From contig CAVQQQ010000004.1 in the NCBI GenBank assembly GCA_963715025.1, positions 92,552 to 156,551 of the forward strand: 64,000 bases of DNA, written 5' to 3'. Positions 9,616-19,535 of the stretch are shown piece by piece. The translations under genes were made by a program, and so were the position numbers. The notes beneath the pieces are model-generated. The model searched no databases, had not been told where the DNA came from, and saw only the letters and a program-made list of their open reading frames with translations. The DNA is from DASSJT01 sp963715025. Its GTDB lineage: Bacteria > Actinomycetota > Actinomycetes > Actinomycetales > Dermatophilaceae. How positions within the stretch are numbered: the stretch's first letter is position 1; each line of letters opens with the position of its first letter.

Positions 9616-12600
9616 ATGGGCGCGGTCTCCGATACAGGGGGATCCCCGCTGATCGGGCGGCTGAACGAGACCGAGGCGCTGGCGCGGGTCCTCGAGCAAG
9701 CAGCCCTCGGACACCCCGGCGCCATGGTGATCCACGGTGAGGCGGGGGTGGGGAAGACGCGCCTCGTGAAGGAGGTCTGTGCGCGGGTCCTGGGTGAGGG
9801 CTACGAGGTGCTCTGGGGTTCGTGCGTCCATTTTGGCGCTGCCAGCCTTTCCTACGCACCCATGGTCTCGGCGCTCGATCGCTGGGCCTCGCAGGCGGAC
9901 CGGATGGTCGCCGCCGAGGTGTTCGCCGATGCGGAGGAGCTCACGGCATTGCTGCCGTCGATGGGGGTACGGGCAAGCGCCGCAGTGCCCGGCACGGTCC
10001 TGTCGTGGATCGACACGGTGCTCCTCCGCCTGGCGCGGCGCGCACCGACAGTCGTGGTTGTGGATGACCTTCAGTGGGCCGACGCGGCGTCGCTGGATGC
10101 CCTGGCCTACCTGATCACCGGGTTCGGGGTCCAGCGCCTTGCCGTGATCGTGACCATCCGGCTGGAGGAGCGGCCCGAAGGGGGTCCTTTGCACACGTGG
10201 CTGGCCGATGTCAGGCGGCTGCCCCGCGTCTCGGAGCTGACCCTCGAACGACTCGACGCTCAGGAGACCGCGGAGCAGATTGCCAGCCTGCTGCGATCCC
10301 CAGCGTCTGAGGAGTACATGGCCGACGTCCACCGCTGGTCGCGTGGCAACGCCTACCTGACCGAACTACTCGTCAGGAACGCCTCACCAGGTCTGCGCCG
10401 GGTGCCCGCAGATCCGCCGCAGGCGCTTCGCGAGGCCGTGTCGGCCCGCTGGCACGCACTGTCGAGGCCCGCCCGCGACGTGACCCGGCTCCTTGCCGTC
10501 GGAGGTCGCCCGGTGAGCTTGGAGCGGCTCGCTGCGGTGACCGAAGTCGCCCTGCCGTCAGTCCGCGGACTGCCAGCTCTGCTGCGCGAGGCGCTCGACG
10601 CTGGGGTGCTGCGGCTCGCCGGGGATCGGACCTACTGGTTCTGGCATCCCCTGCTTGCGGAGGTGCTCCTCGGCTCCCTCGACCCCGCGGAGGCAGCACC
10701 GATGCATGCCGCGTATGCCGCGGAGCTGGAGGCCGCCGCCGGCGACCGGTCGCCGTTCCTCGCCGCCGACCTCGCCGCCCACAACGAGGCAGCCGGGCAT
10801 CTCGACGCCGCCTTCCGCTGGTCCCTCGCCGCCGCACAGTATGCGGCACGCCTGCGGGCCACAGCGGAAGTGAGTCGCCACCTCACGCGAGCGTGTTCGC
10901 TCTGGGACCGGGTTTCCCCCCAGGTCCGCGGCGCGTCCGACCGCCTTGCGCTCCTGAGCCGGGCGGCCAGCGCGGCGGAGGCCATCGGTGACTACGACGC
11001 CGCGAACGACCTGCTCGGCACGGCCCTCGAGCTGGTCGATCGTGGCCGGGACCCCCTGACCGCCAGCACCCTTCTCGTGGCGTGGACCCGCGTCGACTGG
11101 GGCCACTCGCCCGGCCAGTACTGGTACCGGCCGGAGATGCGAACGGCAATCGAGCTCACCGACAGCTCTCCCGACAGCCCGGAGCGGGCCCTCGCCCTTG
11201 CCCGGCTCGCCCAGGCCCAGTGCTGGGACGACGACCCCGATCCGGACGACGCCGTGGATTCGAGGGGCAACCGACTGCCTGGCCTGGCCGCCGCCGACGA
11301 TGCCCTGGCCACTGCCCACCGTTCGGGCTCACCGCTGGCGCGAGCCCATGCCCTCACCGCGCACGCCATGGTCACGAGGAGGGATCCGGCCTCGAACTCT
11401 CTGGCCGAGCTTGAAGAGGCCTACACTCTGGCCAGCTCCGCGGACGCGACCTGGATTGCTGAGACCGCCATCTGGTGGGTCAACCGCCTGACGGATGACG
11501 GGCGGCTCGCCGACGCAGCAGAAGTCGCGCAGCGCGCCTCAGCGGACGCGCTCTCGGCGGGCAGCAGCCACTACGGATATTTTCTGGCAGCGCACGGCGC
11601 GAGCCTCCTCATCGACCTCGGCCGCTGGGAGGAAGCCCGAGAGCTCCTCCGCCCGGCCCTGGCAGCAGGGAGCGCCGGGGTCACCGGAGCGTTCGCCCGA
11701 TGCGACGCCGCGTGGCTGGCGGTGCGGGCAGGACGCGTGTCGGAGGCCAGGCGCCACTTGGAGCGCATCGCCGAAATCGTCAGGCCCGACTTCACGGGAG
11801 TCCCGATCACCGCGGTCACTGTCGAGGTCATTCTCGCCGAGCGTCAGCCCCACCTCGCTCTCGACTATCTCGACCGACGATGGCCCCTGCAGCTCAAAGA
11901 CCTCGACATCGGCGGCTTGGACCCGCTGATGACGTGGGGAGCGACCATTGTCGCGGACCTGGCCGAACGGGCCCGTGACCGAGGCGACGTGGCCGGCACA
12001 GCCGCCGCGGTCGGCGCTCTGGACGCACTGGTGGCCCGCCGCGCCGCGCTCCCTGGGGCGCCGTTCACCATCGGCTTGGGCAAGGACCACCCATGTCGCG
12101 TGCTGGAGGCCCGCTTTGCTGCCGAAGCCCTTCGCTGCACCGGCGGCCCGGGGCAGGCCGTGGCCTGGCGCCGCGTCCGTGACCGCGCCAGCACGGCCGG
12201 TCTGGTCTGGGATGAAGCAATCGCCTCGTGGCGACTGGGGCGCGCGCTACTGGCCGAAGGCGCAGCAGCAGGGGCGGCCGCGGAGGCATTGCGCGCCAGT
12301 CACGCCATCGCTCGACAACTGCAGGCACAACCCCTGCGCGAAGACGTGGAGTCGCTGGCGCGAACAGCGCGCATCCCCCTCGACCAGGTCGACGCCATTC
12401 CGGCGGTGACGCCGTCGAGGAGAACGCCCACCCCTCTGGCCGTGCTGACCGACCGGGAACGGGAGATCCTGAGCCACGTCGTCGCGGGGCGTAGCAACGG
12501 TGAGATCGCCCGCGACCTGTTCATCTCCTCCAAGACGGTCAGCGTCCACGTGTCCAACATCCTCCACAAGACCGGCACGACCAGCCGCGTGGAGGCGGCG

Positions 12601-12639
12601 GCTTGGGCCAGGCGGATGGGTGAGGGCGCTGACGTCTGA
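9616..12639 (+). CDS. Large LuxR-family ATPase transcriptional regulator (LAL type)
   Basis: About 1007 residues. The N-terminal AAA/STAND ATPase has Walker A GEAGVGKT (about residues 41-48) and Walker B VVVVDDLQWAD (about 142-152). A long helical, TPR-like middle follows, then a C-terminal LuxR/GerE helix-turn-helix (LTDREREILSHVVAGRSNGEIARDLFISSKTVSVHVSNIL). Such proteins sense a ligand through the helical region and activate transcription. The ATG at 9616 was chosen because the N-terminal domain begins directly after it (PLIGRLNETEALARVLEQA); the frame is open further upstream to 9523. The target is unknown, and neither neighbour is an obvious partner. Confidence 0.88.
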   Translation: MGAVSDTGGSPLIGRLNETEALARVLEQAALGHPGAMVIHGEAGVGKTRLVKEVCARVLGEGYEVLWGSCVHFGAASLSYAPMVSALDRWASQADRMVAAEVFADAEELTALLPSMGVRASAAVPGTVLSWIDTVLLRLARRAPTVVVVDDLQWADAASLDALAYLITGFGVQRLAVIVTIRLEERPEGGPLHTWLADVRRLPRVSELTLERLDAQETAEQIASLLRSPASEEYMADVHRWSRGNAYLTELLVRNASPGLRRVPADPPQALREAVSARWHALSRPARDVTRLLAVGGRPVSLERLAAVTEVALPSVRGLPALLREALDAGVLRLAGDRTYWFWHPLLAEVLLGSLDPAEAAPMHAAYAAELEAAAGDRSPFLAADLAAHNEAAGHLDAAFRWSLAAAQYAARLRATAEVSRHLTRACSLWDRVSPQVRGASDRLALLSRAASAAEAIGDYDAANDLLGTALELVDRGRDPLTASTLLVAWTRVDWGHSPGQYWYRPEMRTAIELTDSSPDSPERALALARLAQAQCWDDDPDPDDAVDSRGNRLPGLAAADDALATAHRSGSPLARAHALTAHAMVTRRDPASNSLAELEEAYTLASSADATWIAETAIWWVNRLTDDGRLADAAEVAQRASADALSAGSSHYGYFLAAHGASLLIDLGRWEEARELLRPALAAGSAGVTGAFARCDAAWLAVRAGRVSEARRHLERIAEIVRPDFTGVPITAVTVEVILAERQPHLALDYLDRRWPLQLKDLDIGGLDPLMTWGATIVADLAERARDRGDVAGTAAAVGALDALVARRAALPGAPFTIGLGKDHPCRVLEARFAAEALRCTGGPGQAVAWRRVRDRASTAGLVWDEAIASWRLGRALLAEGAAAGAAAEALRASHAIARQLQAQPLREDVESLARTARIPLDQVDAIPAVTPSRRTPTPLAVLTDREREILSHVVAGRSNGEIARDLFISSKTVSVHVSNILHKTGTTSRVEAAAWARRMGEGADV

Positions 12640-12844
12640 CGACCGTCCGACTCAGTCCGAGGGGGCAGGTCCGATGCCACTGAGGTGCCTTGTCGTCGAC
12701 CTCACCGCTGAACCCGAGCCGCTCCCCACAGCCATCGCCCAAGGTCCGGCGGCCGGTGCCAGGTTCCCAGACCAGATTGTTGCCCATCCACGTGTGGGCG
12801 GCTACCCGGCATACCGCGTGGGTTTGCCGTTCGGCCGGGTCAGC

Positions 12845-13891
12845 TCAGGCCTGCACGTCCGTGACCGGCATCGAGGAGTCGGCGGGCAGCGCGAGGTCGG
12901 AGGGGGTCCTGCCCCGCAGCATCATCTGGGCGCCGAGGGAGGCGACCATCGCTCCGTTGTCGGTGCACAGACCCGGCCGGGGCACCCGCAGCTGGACGCC
13001 GGCCACGTCACACCGCTCCTGGGCCATGGCGCGCAGGCGGGAGTTGGCGGCCACCCCGCCCCCGATCTGGAGGTGGTCGACGCCGTTCTCCCGGCAGGCG
13101 AGCACCGCCTTGCGGGTCAGGACGTCGACCACGGCCTCTTGGAACGAGGCGGCCACGTCGGCGACCGGCACGACCTCGCCGGCCTGCTGCCGGTGGTCGA
13201 CCCACCGGGCGACCGCCGTCTTGAGGCCCGAGAAGGAGAAGTCGAAGCGGTGTCGCTCCATGTCCCGACCGGAGGTCAGCCCGCGCGGGAAGTCGATGGC
13301 GACTCTGTCGCCCTCCCGAGCGGCACGGTCGATGTACGGGCCGCCAGGAAAGGGCAGTCCGAGCACTCTGGCCACCTTGTCGAACGCCTCTCCCGCCGCG
13401 TCATCGATGGTGGAGCCGAGCGCGCGCACGTCGACAGTGACGTCAGGGACGAGCAGCAGCGAGGAATGGCCGCCCGAGACCAGCAGGGCCAGCGTTGGCT
13501 CGGGCAGGGGCCCGTGCTCGACGATGTCGACCGCCACGTGCGAGGCAAGGTGGTTGACGCCGTAGAGCGGCTTTCCGAGGGCCACGGCCAGCGCCTTGGC
13601 GGCTGCCACGCCCACCATCAGCGATCCGGCCAGCCCAGGGCCCGACGTGACCGCGATGCCGTCGAGGTCCGCCAGCCGCACCCCTGCCTGCGAGCAGGCC
13701 CGCTCGATGGTCGGGACCATTGCCTCGAGGTGGGCGCGGCTGGCCACCTCGGGGACGACCCCGCCGAAGCGGGCATGCTCGTCGACGCTGCTGGCGATCG
13801 CGTCGACGAGTAGCGTCTCGCCGCGCACGATGCCGACGCCGGTCTCGTCGCAGGAGGTCTCGATCCCCAGGACCAAGGGCTCGTCACGCAT
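12845..13891 (-). CDS. tsaD: tRNA N6-threonylcarbamoyladenosine transferase TsaD
   Basis: 348 residues. It transfers the threonylcarbamoyl group from TC-AMP to A37 of ANN-decoding tRNAs, working with TsaB and TsaE. The ASKHA-fold motifs are clear: VLGIETSCDETGVGIV at the start, the metal-binding HLASHVAVDI segment, VSGGHSSLL, the IDRAAREGDRVAIDFPR region and GGGVAANSRLR. The ATG at 13891 fits the family start; it overlaps the rimI end by 8 bases. This is the last gene of the tsaE-tsaB-rimI-tsaD cluster, the usual actinobacterial order. Confidence 0.96.
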   Translation of the reverse strand: MRDEPLVLGIETSCDETGVGIVRGETLLVDAIASSVDEHARFGGVVPEVASRAHLEAMVPTIERACSQAGVRLADLDGIAVTSGPGLAGSLMVGVAAAKALAVALGKPLYGVNHLASHVAVDIVEHGPLPEPTLALLVSGGHSSLLLVPDVTVDVRALGSTIDDAAGEAFDKVARVLGLPFPGGPYIDRAAREGDRVAIDFPRGLTSGRDMERHRFDFSFSGLKTAVARWVDHRQQAGEVVPVADVAASFQEAVVDVLTRKAVLACRENGVDHLQIGGGVAANSRLRAMAQERCDVAGVQLRVPRPGLCTDNGAMVASLGAQMMLRGRTPSDLALPADSSMPVTDVQA

Positions 13892-14366
13892 CAGCACCCA
13901 CCCCCAGGGCGAGGCGCATGACGATGCCGTCGACATCTCCGGGCTGGTAGTAGCGCGGACGCACCTGGAGCACGGAGAACCCCCGCTTCTCGTACATGCT
14001 CCGGGCTGCGGCATTGTCGGCGCGGACCTCGAGCATCAGCCACTCGGCGCCTCGGGCCCGGGCTCGGGCGATCAGCTCGTCCAGGAGCCGCAGGCCGACG
14101 CCGTGCCCCTGTGCTGCGGGGGCCACCGCGATGGTCATGACGTCGGCCACCTCACCGGACACGTCGAGGCCGGCGTAGCCGAGAAGGGCCTCTGCCCCAC
14201 GACGCGGGCCTGGCGCTTCGGCGTCGACGACGTACTCCCGGCGCGGACGCCCGGCAAGCTCGGACCACCACGTCGCCTCCGACCAGGCGTGGTCGACGAA
14301 GAGATCGCGCTCCAGGGCCGCCAGCCGCGGGATGTCCTGCCATCGGGCGCCGCGCAGCGAGCTCAC
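13884..14366 (-). CDS. rimI: Ribosomal protein S18-alanine N-acetyltransferase
   Basis: 160 residues, a single GNAT domain. The acetyl-CoA-binding motif A is MTIAVAPAAQGHGVGLRLLDELIARAR, followed by LEVRADNAAARSMYEKRGF, and the start is SLRGARWQDIPRLAALERDLF. RimI acetylates the N-terminal alanine of S18; in actinobacteria it is routinely encoded between tsaB and tsaD, as here. It overlaps tsaB by 4 bases and tsaD by 8, indicating one translationally coupled unit. Confidence 0.92.
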   Translation of the reverse strand: MSSLRGARWQDIPRLAALERDLFVDHAWSEATWWSELAGRPRREYVVDAEAPGPRRGAEALLGYAGLDVSGEVADVMTIAVAPAAQGHGVGLRLLDELIARARARGAEWLMLEVRADNAAARSMYEKRGFSVLQVRPRYYQPGDVDGIVMRLALGVGADA

Positions 14367-15130
14367 CGGGCACCCCCGCGGTCCCGGGCCCCGGCCCGGG
14401 GTCCCGGCGGTCGCGGCGGCGCGGGCGGCGGGACGAGGGTGCTCTTGCGCTGTGACACCGGCTGGGCGTCGGGCCGGCGCAGGTAGAGCGCCTCGACGGG
14501 CAGGTTCGCCCCGCGCGCCATCCGTTCCTCGGCCACCCGGGCCAGCACCGCCGCGTCGACATCGAGCACCTGGTCGATCGGGCAGGGGAACAGGTCGGGG
14601 AACAGCAGCGGGCCGCGGCCTGCGGTGGGCAGCCCGCGCACCTGCTCGGACAGGTGCGCCGGCCGGTCGACGGCGGGCTGGGACAACCGCCGAACCCGAC
14701 CGCCCGCGGCGGCGTAGCGCGCCCAGTAGACCTCCTTGCGCCGCGCGTCGGTGGCCACCAGCAGCTCACCCTCCACTAGCTCCGCAGCCATCTGGGCCAG
14801 GACGTCCAGACTGCACACGCCATGCACGGGTATGCCGAGGGCGAACCCCATCGTGCGGGCGGTCACGAGCCCGACCCGCAGGCCCGTGAACGGGCCTGGG
14901 CCGGTGCCGACGGCCACGTCGGTCAGGTCCGCTGGCGCGACGCCGCTGTCGCGAAGGACTGCGGCGATGAGTGGGGCGAGGTGCTCGGTGTGCCGGCGCG
15001 GGTCCACGACCGCGCGACCCACCGGCTCGCTGCCGGCGCGCCGCAGGGCAACCGAGATCGCCGACGTCGAGGTGTCCATCGCCAGCAGGACTGCGGGACG
15101 AGTCGGCCGGTCGCTGTCTGGGCTGCTCAT
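14363..15130 (-). CDS. tsaB: tRNA threonylcarbamoyladenosine biosynthesis protein TsaB
   Basis: 255 residues. An ASKHA-fold scaffold partner of TsaD in t6A synthesis. Diagnostic segments are LLAMDTSTSAISVAL at the N-terminus, VGTGPGPFTGLRVGLVTARTMGFALGIPVHGVCSLDVLA and LLVATDARRKEVYWA. The ATG at 15130 overlaps the tsaE stop by 4 bases (ATGA); longer in-frame starts would add an Arg/Gly-rich leader. The C-terminal tail is Pro/Arg/Gly-rich and probably disordered. Confidence 0.93.
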   Translation of the reverse strand: MSSPDSDRPTRPAVLLAMDTSTSAISVALRRAGSEPVGRAVVDPRRHTEHLAPLIAAVLRDSGVAPADLTDVAVGTGPGPFTGLRVGLVTARTMGFALGIPVHGVCSLDVLAQMAAELVEGELLVATDARRKEVYWARYAAAGGRVRRLSQPAVDRPAHLSEQVRGLPTAGRGPLLFPDLFPCPIDQVLDVDAAVLARVAEERMARGANLPVEALYLRRPDAQPVSQRKSTLVPPPAPPRPPGPRAGARDRGGAR

Positions 15131-15690
15131 CCGCGTGCGGTCCCGGCCGCTTCCTCGGCGGCTCCCGCCCCCCATGCCGCTTCCCCGGCCGCTTCCCCGG
15201 CCACCGCCTCGGCCAGGCGCCGACCGGCCGCGCCGGCCCACCGCTCCCCATAGGCCTCGACGACGGCGGTGCGCTCGGTCTCCCCGCTGAGGCTGACCTC
15301 TAGGTAGGACTCGGCCAGGTCCTCGGCGAGACCATGCCCCCACTCCACGACGGTGACCGACTCCTCCAGCGTCGTGTCGAGGTCCAGGGTGTCGAGCTCG
15401 TCGATGCCCCCCAGGCGGTAGGCGTCGGCGTGCACGAGTCCCGGCCCACCCACGAGCGAGGGGTGGGCCCGCGCGATGACGAAGGTCGGCGAGGTGATCG
15501 GCCCCCGCACGCCAAGGCCCTCCCCGATTCCCTGGGTCAGCGTGGTCTTGCCGGCGCCGAGACCCCCCGCCAGGACGACCAGGTCGCCCGCCCGCAGGAC
15601 GGCGGCCAGCCGAACCCCCAGGGCGTGGGTTTCGGCAGGGTCGCGAAGGGTCAGGCGCGCAGGGAGCCCACCGGCCGGCATGGTGCTCAT
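15127..15690 (-). CDS. tsaE: tRNA threonylcarbamoyladenosine biosynthesis ATPase TsaE
   Basis: 187 residues. A P-loop ATPase that drives turnover of the TsaB-TsaD complex. Walker A is GGLGAGKTTLTQGIG (about residues 42-56), followed by SPTFVIARAH, HADAYRLGG and the Walker B-like TVVEWGHGL. The core is followed by a C-terminal extension of about 35 residues rich in Ala, Gly and Glu, which is not needed by the family. It overlaps both neighbours by 4 bases. Confidence 0.93.
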   Translation of the reverse strand: MSTMPAGGLPARLTLRDPAETHALGVRLAAVLRAGDLVVLAGGLGAGKTTLTQGIGEGLGVRGPITSPTFVIARAHPSLVGGPGLVHADAYRLGGIDELDTLDLDTTLEESVTVVEWGHGLAEDLAESYLEVSLSGETERTAVVEAYGERWAGAAGRRLAEAVAGEAAGEAAWGAGAAEEAAGTARG

Positions 15691-16859
15691 GGCTTCTGCC
15701 TGGCCTGCGCCGCTCGGGCCTTCGCCACCCGCCGCCGCTTGGCCATGTCCGTGAGCAGCATGCGCACCCGCGGCTTGCGCTCGACGGCCACGCCCGCGGC
15801 GTGGGCGCGCATACCCCGCTCGATGAGGGCCTCCAGCTGCTCGTCGACGACGTCGGGGTGCTCGAGCATGATGATGTGGCCCGCGTCCTCGATGACGGCG
15901 TGCTCGGCGCCGGGCACCCGGCGCACGATCTCGGCGCTGTGGTCGGGTGGCGTCAGCACGTCCTGCATGCCGTTCAGGACAAGCACCTCGATGCCGAGGA
16001 AGTGCTCGAGGGCGTGGCGCTTGTCGTGCCGGTCGAAGGTCGGCATGAAGTCCGACATGACGCTCAGGGGCGTGGCGAACAACAGGTCGGCCGTGAACCG
16101 GATCGCCTCCGGCGGCACCGGCGAGGCGAAGGAGTAGTGGCCGACGAGGAATTCCTCCAGCTCCCGTCCGCGCCCACGGACCACGTTGAAGAGGCTCTGG
16201 CGGGACCCGAGTCGGTCCAGCAGGCTCGGCATGAGCCGGCTTACGAGCTTGCCGAAGTGCTGGCCGAAGCCCAGCGAGACCAGCTGGGCACCGCCGGCAC
16301 TCGTCGCGACGAATGCCGCGGCGACCACGCGCTCCTTGACCAGGTCGGGGTACTGGTCAGCGAGGGCCATCATGGTCATGCCGCCCATGGAGTGGCCCAC
16401 CAGCGCAATCGGCCCCTCCGGCGCGACCGCCTCGATGACCGCACGCAGGTCGCTGCCCAGCTGGTCGATGTCGCAGCCCTCCTCCGAGCTGAGCCCGGAC
16501 CGCCCGTGGCTGCGCTGGTCCCACAGGACCACGCGGTGACCCGCGCCGGCCAGGGCGCGTCGCTGCAGGACCCAGCTGCCCAGGCTGAGGCAGAAGCCGT
16601 GGGAGAAGATCACGGTGATGCCCGAGTGCGCCACGTCGACCGGGGGAAGGTCGATCTCGACGTGGAGGGCGACTCCATCGTCGGCGACCACTTCAACGAC
16701 CTCGTCCGGCGCCTCGTAGTAGTTGCCTTCTGGGGCAAGGGTGGCGAGCGCCAGCCGCCGCTGCTCAGCCCGGTCTCGGGCGACGCCCAGTGCCGTCGCG
16801 ACACTGGCTGCGGCGACGCCGACTCCCAGCCCCACGAGGGTGCGCTGACCACCGGCCAT
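15687..16859 (-). CDS. Alpha/beta-fold hydrolase, membrane-tethered or exported
   Basis: 390 residues. The N-terminus (LVGLGVGVAAASVATALGVA) is one hydrophobic segment, so the protein is probably anchored in or passed across the membrane. The alpha/beta hydrolase core has an oxyanion segment FSHGFCLSLGSW, the nucleophile elbow GHSMGGM, an acid in the NGMQDVLTPPDHS region and His in EDAGHIIMLEH. The C-terminus is very basic. It lies between alr and tsaE in many actinobacteria, but its substrate is not known. It shares one base with the alr stop (TGATG). Confidence 0.85.
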   Translation of the reverse strand: MAGGQRTLVGLGVGVAAASVATALGVARDRAEQRRLALATLAPEGNYYEAPDEVVEVVADDGVALHVEIDLPPVDVAHSGITVIFSHGFCLSLGSWVLQRRALAGAGHRVVLWDQRSHGRSGLSSEEGCDIDQLGSDLRAVIEAVAPEGPIALVGHSMGGMTMMALADQYPDLVKERVVAAAFVATSAGGAQLVSLGFGQHFGKLVSRLMPSLLDRLGSRQSLFNVVRGRGRELEEFLVGHYSFASPVPPEAIRFTADLLFATPLSVMSDFMPTFDRHDKRHALEHFLGIEVLVLNGMQDVLTPPDHSAEIVRRVPGAEHAVIEDAGHIIMLEHPDVVDEQLEALIERGMRAHAAGVAVERKPRVRMLLTDMAKRRRVAKARAAQARQKP

Positions 16860-18055
16860 CAGCGGGCGCCGGCCTGGCCGGGGTCGAGGTGGACGCGCGG
16901 CACTCGGGCGCCGATGCGAGTGACGATCTCGTAGTTGATCGTGCCCGTGGCCGCGGCCCAGTCCTGCGCGGTGGGCTCGCCGCGGGCTTCGCGCCCGACC
17001 ACCACGAGGTCGTCCCCCGGCGCGGCAGGGCTGTCGGGACCCAGGTCGAGGACGAACTGGTCCATGCAGACCCGGCCCGCCACGGTAAGCCGTTGGGCGG
17101 CCACTTGGGCCGGCCCCACGTTGGTGCCATTGCGGGGTATGCCGTCGGCATACCCAAGCGGGACGAGGCCCAGCCGGGTGGCGCGCGAGGTCGTGTACTC
17201 GTGGCCGTAGGAGACGCCCTGCCCGGCGGGTGCGTCCTTGACCAAGGCGAGGCGGGCCCGCACGGTCATCGCCTCGGTGAGCCCGAAGTGCGGAGGACCG
17301 CCGATCTGCGGAACCGGCGAGAGCCCATAGACCGCCACCCCGGGACGGACCATGTCGAACTGGGCCGAGGGGTTGGTCAGGGTGGCCGCCGAGTTGGCCA
17401 GGTGCCTCAAAGTCGGCGTGACCCCCTCGCGCTCAAGCTCGCCGACGGCCTCGACGAACCGCTCCTGCTGGGCCCGCACCGTGGGGTGCTCGGGCGCGTC
17501 AGCGTAGACGAAGTGCGACCAGATGCCGACGACATCGACGGCGTGCTCGGCGTCGAGCCTGGCGGCGCGCCGGATCAGCTCGGCCCAGTCCTGGCCCCAG
17601 GCGCCGTTGCGGCCCAGCCCGGTGTCGACCTTGAGGTGCACGCGAGCGGTCGTGCCGACCTGGCGTGCGGCTTCGGCGATCGCCTCGAGCGACCAGGTGC
17701 TCGAGGCCGAGATGTCGATGCGGTGCGCGATGGCGCCGGCGAAGTCGGCGCCGGGCACGTACAGCCAGCTGAGGATCGGCGTCTGCACCCCGGTGGCCCG
17801 CAGCGCCAGGGCCTCGGCGAGCTGGGCGACCCCCAGGTACGTGGCACCTCCGGCAACCGCGGCGCGCGCGCTCTCGACGATGCCGTGACCATAGCCGTCG
17901 GCCTTGACCACGGCCATCACCTCGGCGCTCCCGGCACGGCGCTTGAGCTCGCGGACGTTGTCGGCGATCGCGCCGCAGTCCACCTCCGCCCACGCGGCTA
18001 CCCCCGCCGGCACCGGTGGGGCACCCGTATGGCTGGAAAGCGACAGGTCGGCCAT
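16859..18055 (-). CDS. alr: Alanine racemase
   Basis: 398 residues. A PLP enzyme that interconverts L- and D-alanine for peptidoglycan. The PLP lysine is in AVVKADGYGHG (about residues 45-55), the catalytic tyrosine in GVSYGHEYTTSR, and RVCMDQFVLDLG is the substrate-site signature. The start MADLSLSSHTG at 18055 was chosen over an upstream frame to 18298 that reads a Pro/Ser-rich non-homologous leader through the intergenic gap. It is followed directly by the hydrolase gene and preceded by nnrE-nnrD with a 22-bp gap. Confidence 0.95.
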   Translation of the reverse strand: MADLSLSSHTGAPPVPAGVAAWAEVDCGAIADNVRELKRRAGSAEVMAVVKADGYGHGIVESARAAVAGGATYLGVAQLAEALALRATGVQTPILSWLYVPGADFAGAIAHRIDISASSTWSLEAIAEAARQVGTTARVHLKVDTGLGRNGAWGQDWAELIRRAARLDAEHAVDVVGIWSHFVYADAPEHPTVRAQQERFVEAVGELEREGVTPTLRHLANSAATLTNPSAQFDMVRPGVAVYGLSPVPQIGGPPHFGLTEAMTVRARLALVKDAPAGQGVSYGHEYTTSRATRLGLVPLGYADGIPRNGTNVGPAQVAAQRLTVAGRVCMDQFVLDLGPDSPAAPGDDLVVVGREARGEPTAQDWAAATGTINYEIVTRIGARVPRVHLDPGQAGAR

Positions 18056-18077
18056 GGCCAGCGAGTCTATGTGGGGG

Positions 18078-19532
18078 TCAGCGACGGGCCAGCAGGGTGG
18101 CCACGGCACGGGGTATGCCGTGTGCCACCGCGAGTGCGCGCACCGGCCCACCCGGGTTGGCCACGTCGGCGGCGACTCCGTGCACGAGCGCAGCAAGGCT
18201 GCCGGCGTCGAGGGGATCGAGTCCGGCGGCGAGCAGGGTCCCGGCAACCCCGGCGAGAACATCTCCGGCGCCCGCGGTGGCCGTCCAGGCTGGGGCATCA
18301 GCCTGGGCGCGCACCGGGTGGCCTGAGTCCTGCGGAGGCACCACCAGCGTCGTCGAGCCCTTGAGCAGCACCGTGGCGCCAGTGAGGTCGGCCGCCTCCT
18401 GGGCCGTGGCGGTCGGGCGCTCCGAGACCTGGCTTCGGGTCACCTCGGCCCCGGTGAGCCGGGTCAGCAGCCGGGCGAGCTCGCCCGCGTGGGGGGTGAG
18501 CAGGGTGGGGGCGGTGCGTGTTCCCGTGACCAGGTCGAGTCCCCCGGCGTCGAGCAGCACCGGCAGGTCGGACGCCAGCGCCTGCTCGGCGGCGTCAAGC
18601 TGCTCGGCGCTCGCCGACCGCGGGTCCAACCCCGGCCCGATGACCCACGCCTGGACCTGCCCTGCGCCGAACACGACCTCCGGCACGGAGGCTCGGATCA
18701 GCGCTTCGGGCGTGGGCGGGCCGGTGTAGCGCACCATCCCGACTCCAGCGCTCACCGCGGCGGTAGCGGACAGGATCGCCGCCCCCGTGTACCCCTCTCC
18801 ACCTGCGACGAGCCCCAGGACGCCACGGGCGTACTTGTCGTGGTCGGGCCCCGGCACCGGCCAGAGTCCCGCGGCGTCGTCGAAGGTCAGCCGCTCGACG
18901 ACCGGCCGGGCACCCGACAGGTCGAGGCCGATGTCGACGACGCTGAGCTGCCCGGTCGCGCGGTCGGAGGGCGGCAGGAGGTGGACCGGCTTGGCCACCG
19001 CGAAGGTGACGGTCTCGTCGGCGAAGACGGGTGGCCCGTGCGGCGCCAGCCCGGATGGGTCTGCGCCCGACGGCAGGTCCACCGCGATCAGCCAGGCCGA
19101 TTCGGGCACCGCATCGAGCCAGGGCTGGGCCCACTCCGGCAGACCGGCACGGGCCCCGAGGCCGAGGATGCCATCGAGCACGACGTCGGCCTCGCCGATC
19201 CGGGCCAGGCCGAACGGGTCGTCGCCCTGGGCCAGCAGGACGCCCGCCTCCTCGGCGGCTGCCCTCGCTCCGGCGTGCACATGGTCGAGATGGACCGCCG
19301 CGGCATTGAAGCCCTCGCGCGCGAGCTGGGCCACCGCATACAGCGCGTCACCGCCGTTGTTGCCTGGGCCCGCAAGGGCCACCACGGCACTCCCGCCGCG
19401 CTCCTCGAGCCGTGCGGCGGCGACCTCGGCTAGGCCCAGCGAGGCCCGCTGCATGAGCTGTCCCTCCGGGAGCCTTGCCATCAGGGCCGCCTCGGCGGCT
19501 CGCACGGCATCGGGAGCGTAGGCCTCGATCAT
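18078..19532 (-). CDS. nnr: Bifunctional NAD(P)HX epimerase / ADP-dependent dehydratase
   Basis: 484 residues, two fused domains. The N-terminal YjeF_N epimerase (residues 1-210) contains VVALAGPGNNGGDALYAVAQL and AVDLPSGADPSG. The C-terminal carbohydrate-kinase-like dehydratase (about 225-480) has LLTPHAGELARLL, LKGSTTLVV and ATAGAGDVLAGVAGTLLAAG. Together they repair hydrated NADH and NADPH. The gene lies between acpS (3-bp gap) and alr, the usual actinobacterial neighbourhood. Confidence 0.94.
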   Translation of the reverse strand: MIEAYAPDAVRAAEAALMARLPEGQLMQRASLGLAEVAAARLEERGGSAVVALAGPGNNGGDALYAVAQLAREGFNAAAVHLDHVHAGARAAAEEAGVLLAQGDDPFGLARIGEADVVLDGILGLGARAGLPEWAQPWLDAVPESAWLIAVDLPSGADPSGLAPHGPPVFADETVTFAVAKPVHLLPPSDRATGQLSVVDIGLDLSGARPVVERLTFDDAAGLWPVPGPDHDKYARGVLGLVAGGEGYTGAAILSATAAVSAGVGMVRYTGPPTPEALIRASVPEVVFGAGQVQAWVIGPGLDPRSASAEQLDAAEQALASDLPVLLDAGGLDLVTGTRTAPTLLTPHAGELARLLTRLTGAEVTRSQVSERPTATAQEAADLTGATVLLKGSTTLVVPPQDSGHPVRAQADAPAWTATAGAGDVLAGVAGTLLAAGLDPLDAGSLAALVHGVAADVANPGGPVRALAVAHGIPRAVATLLARR

Positions 19533-19535
19533 GGC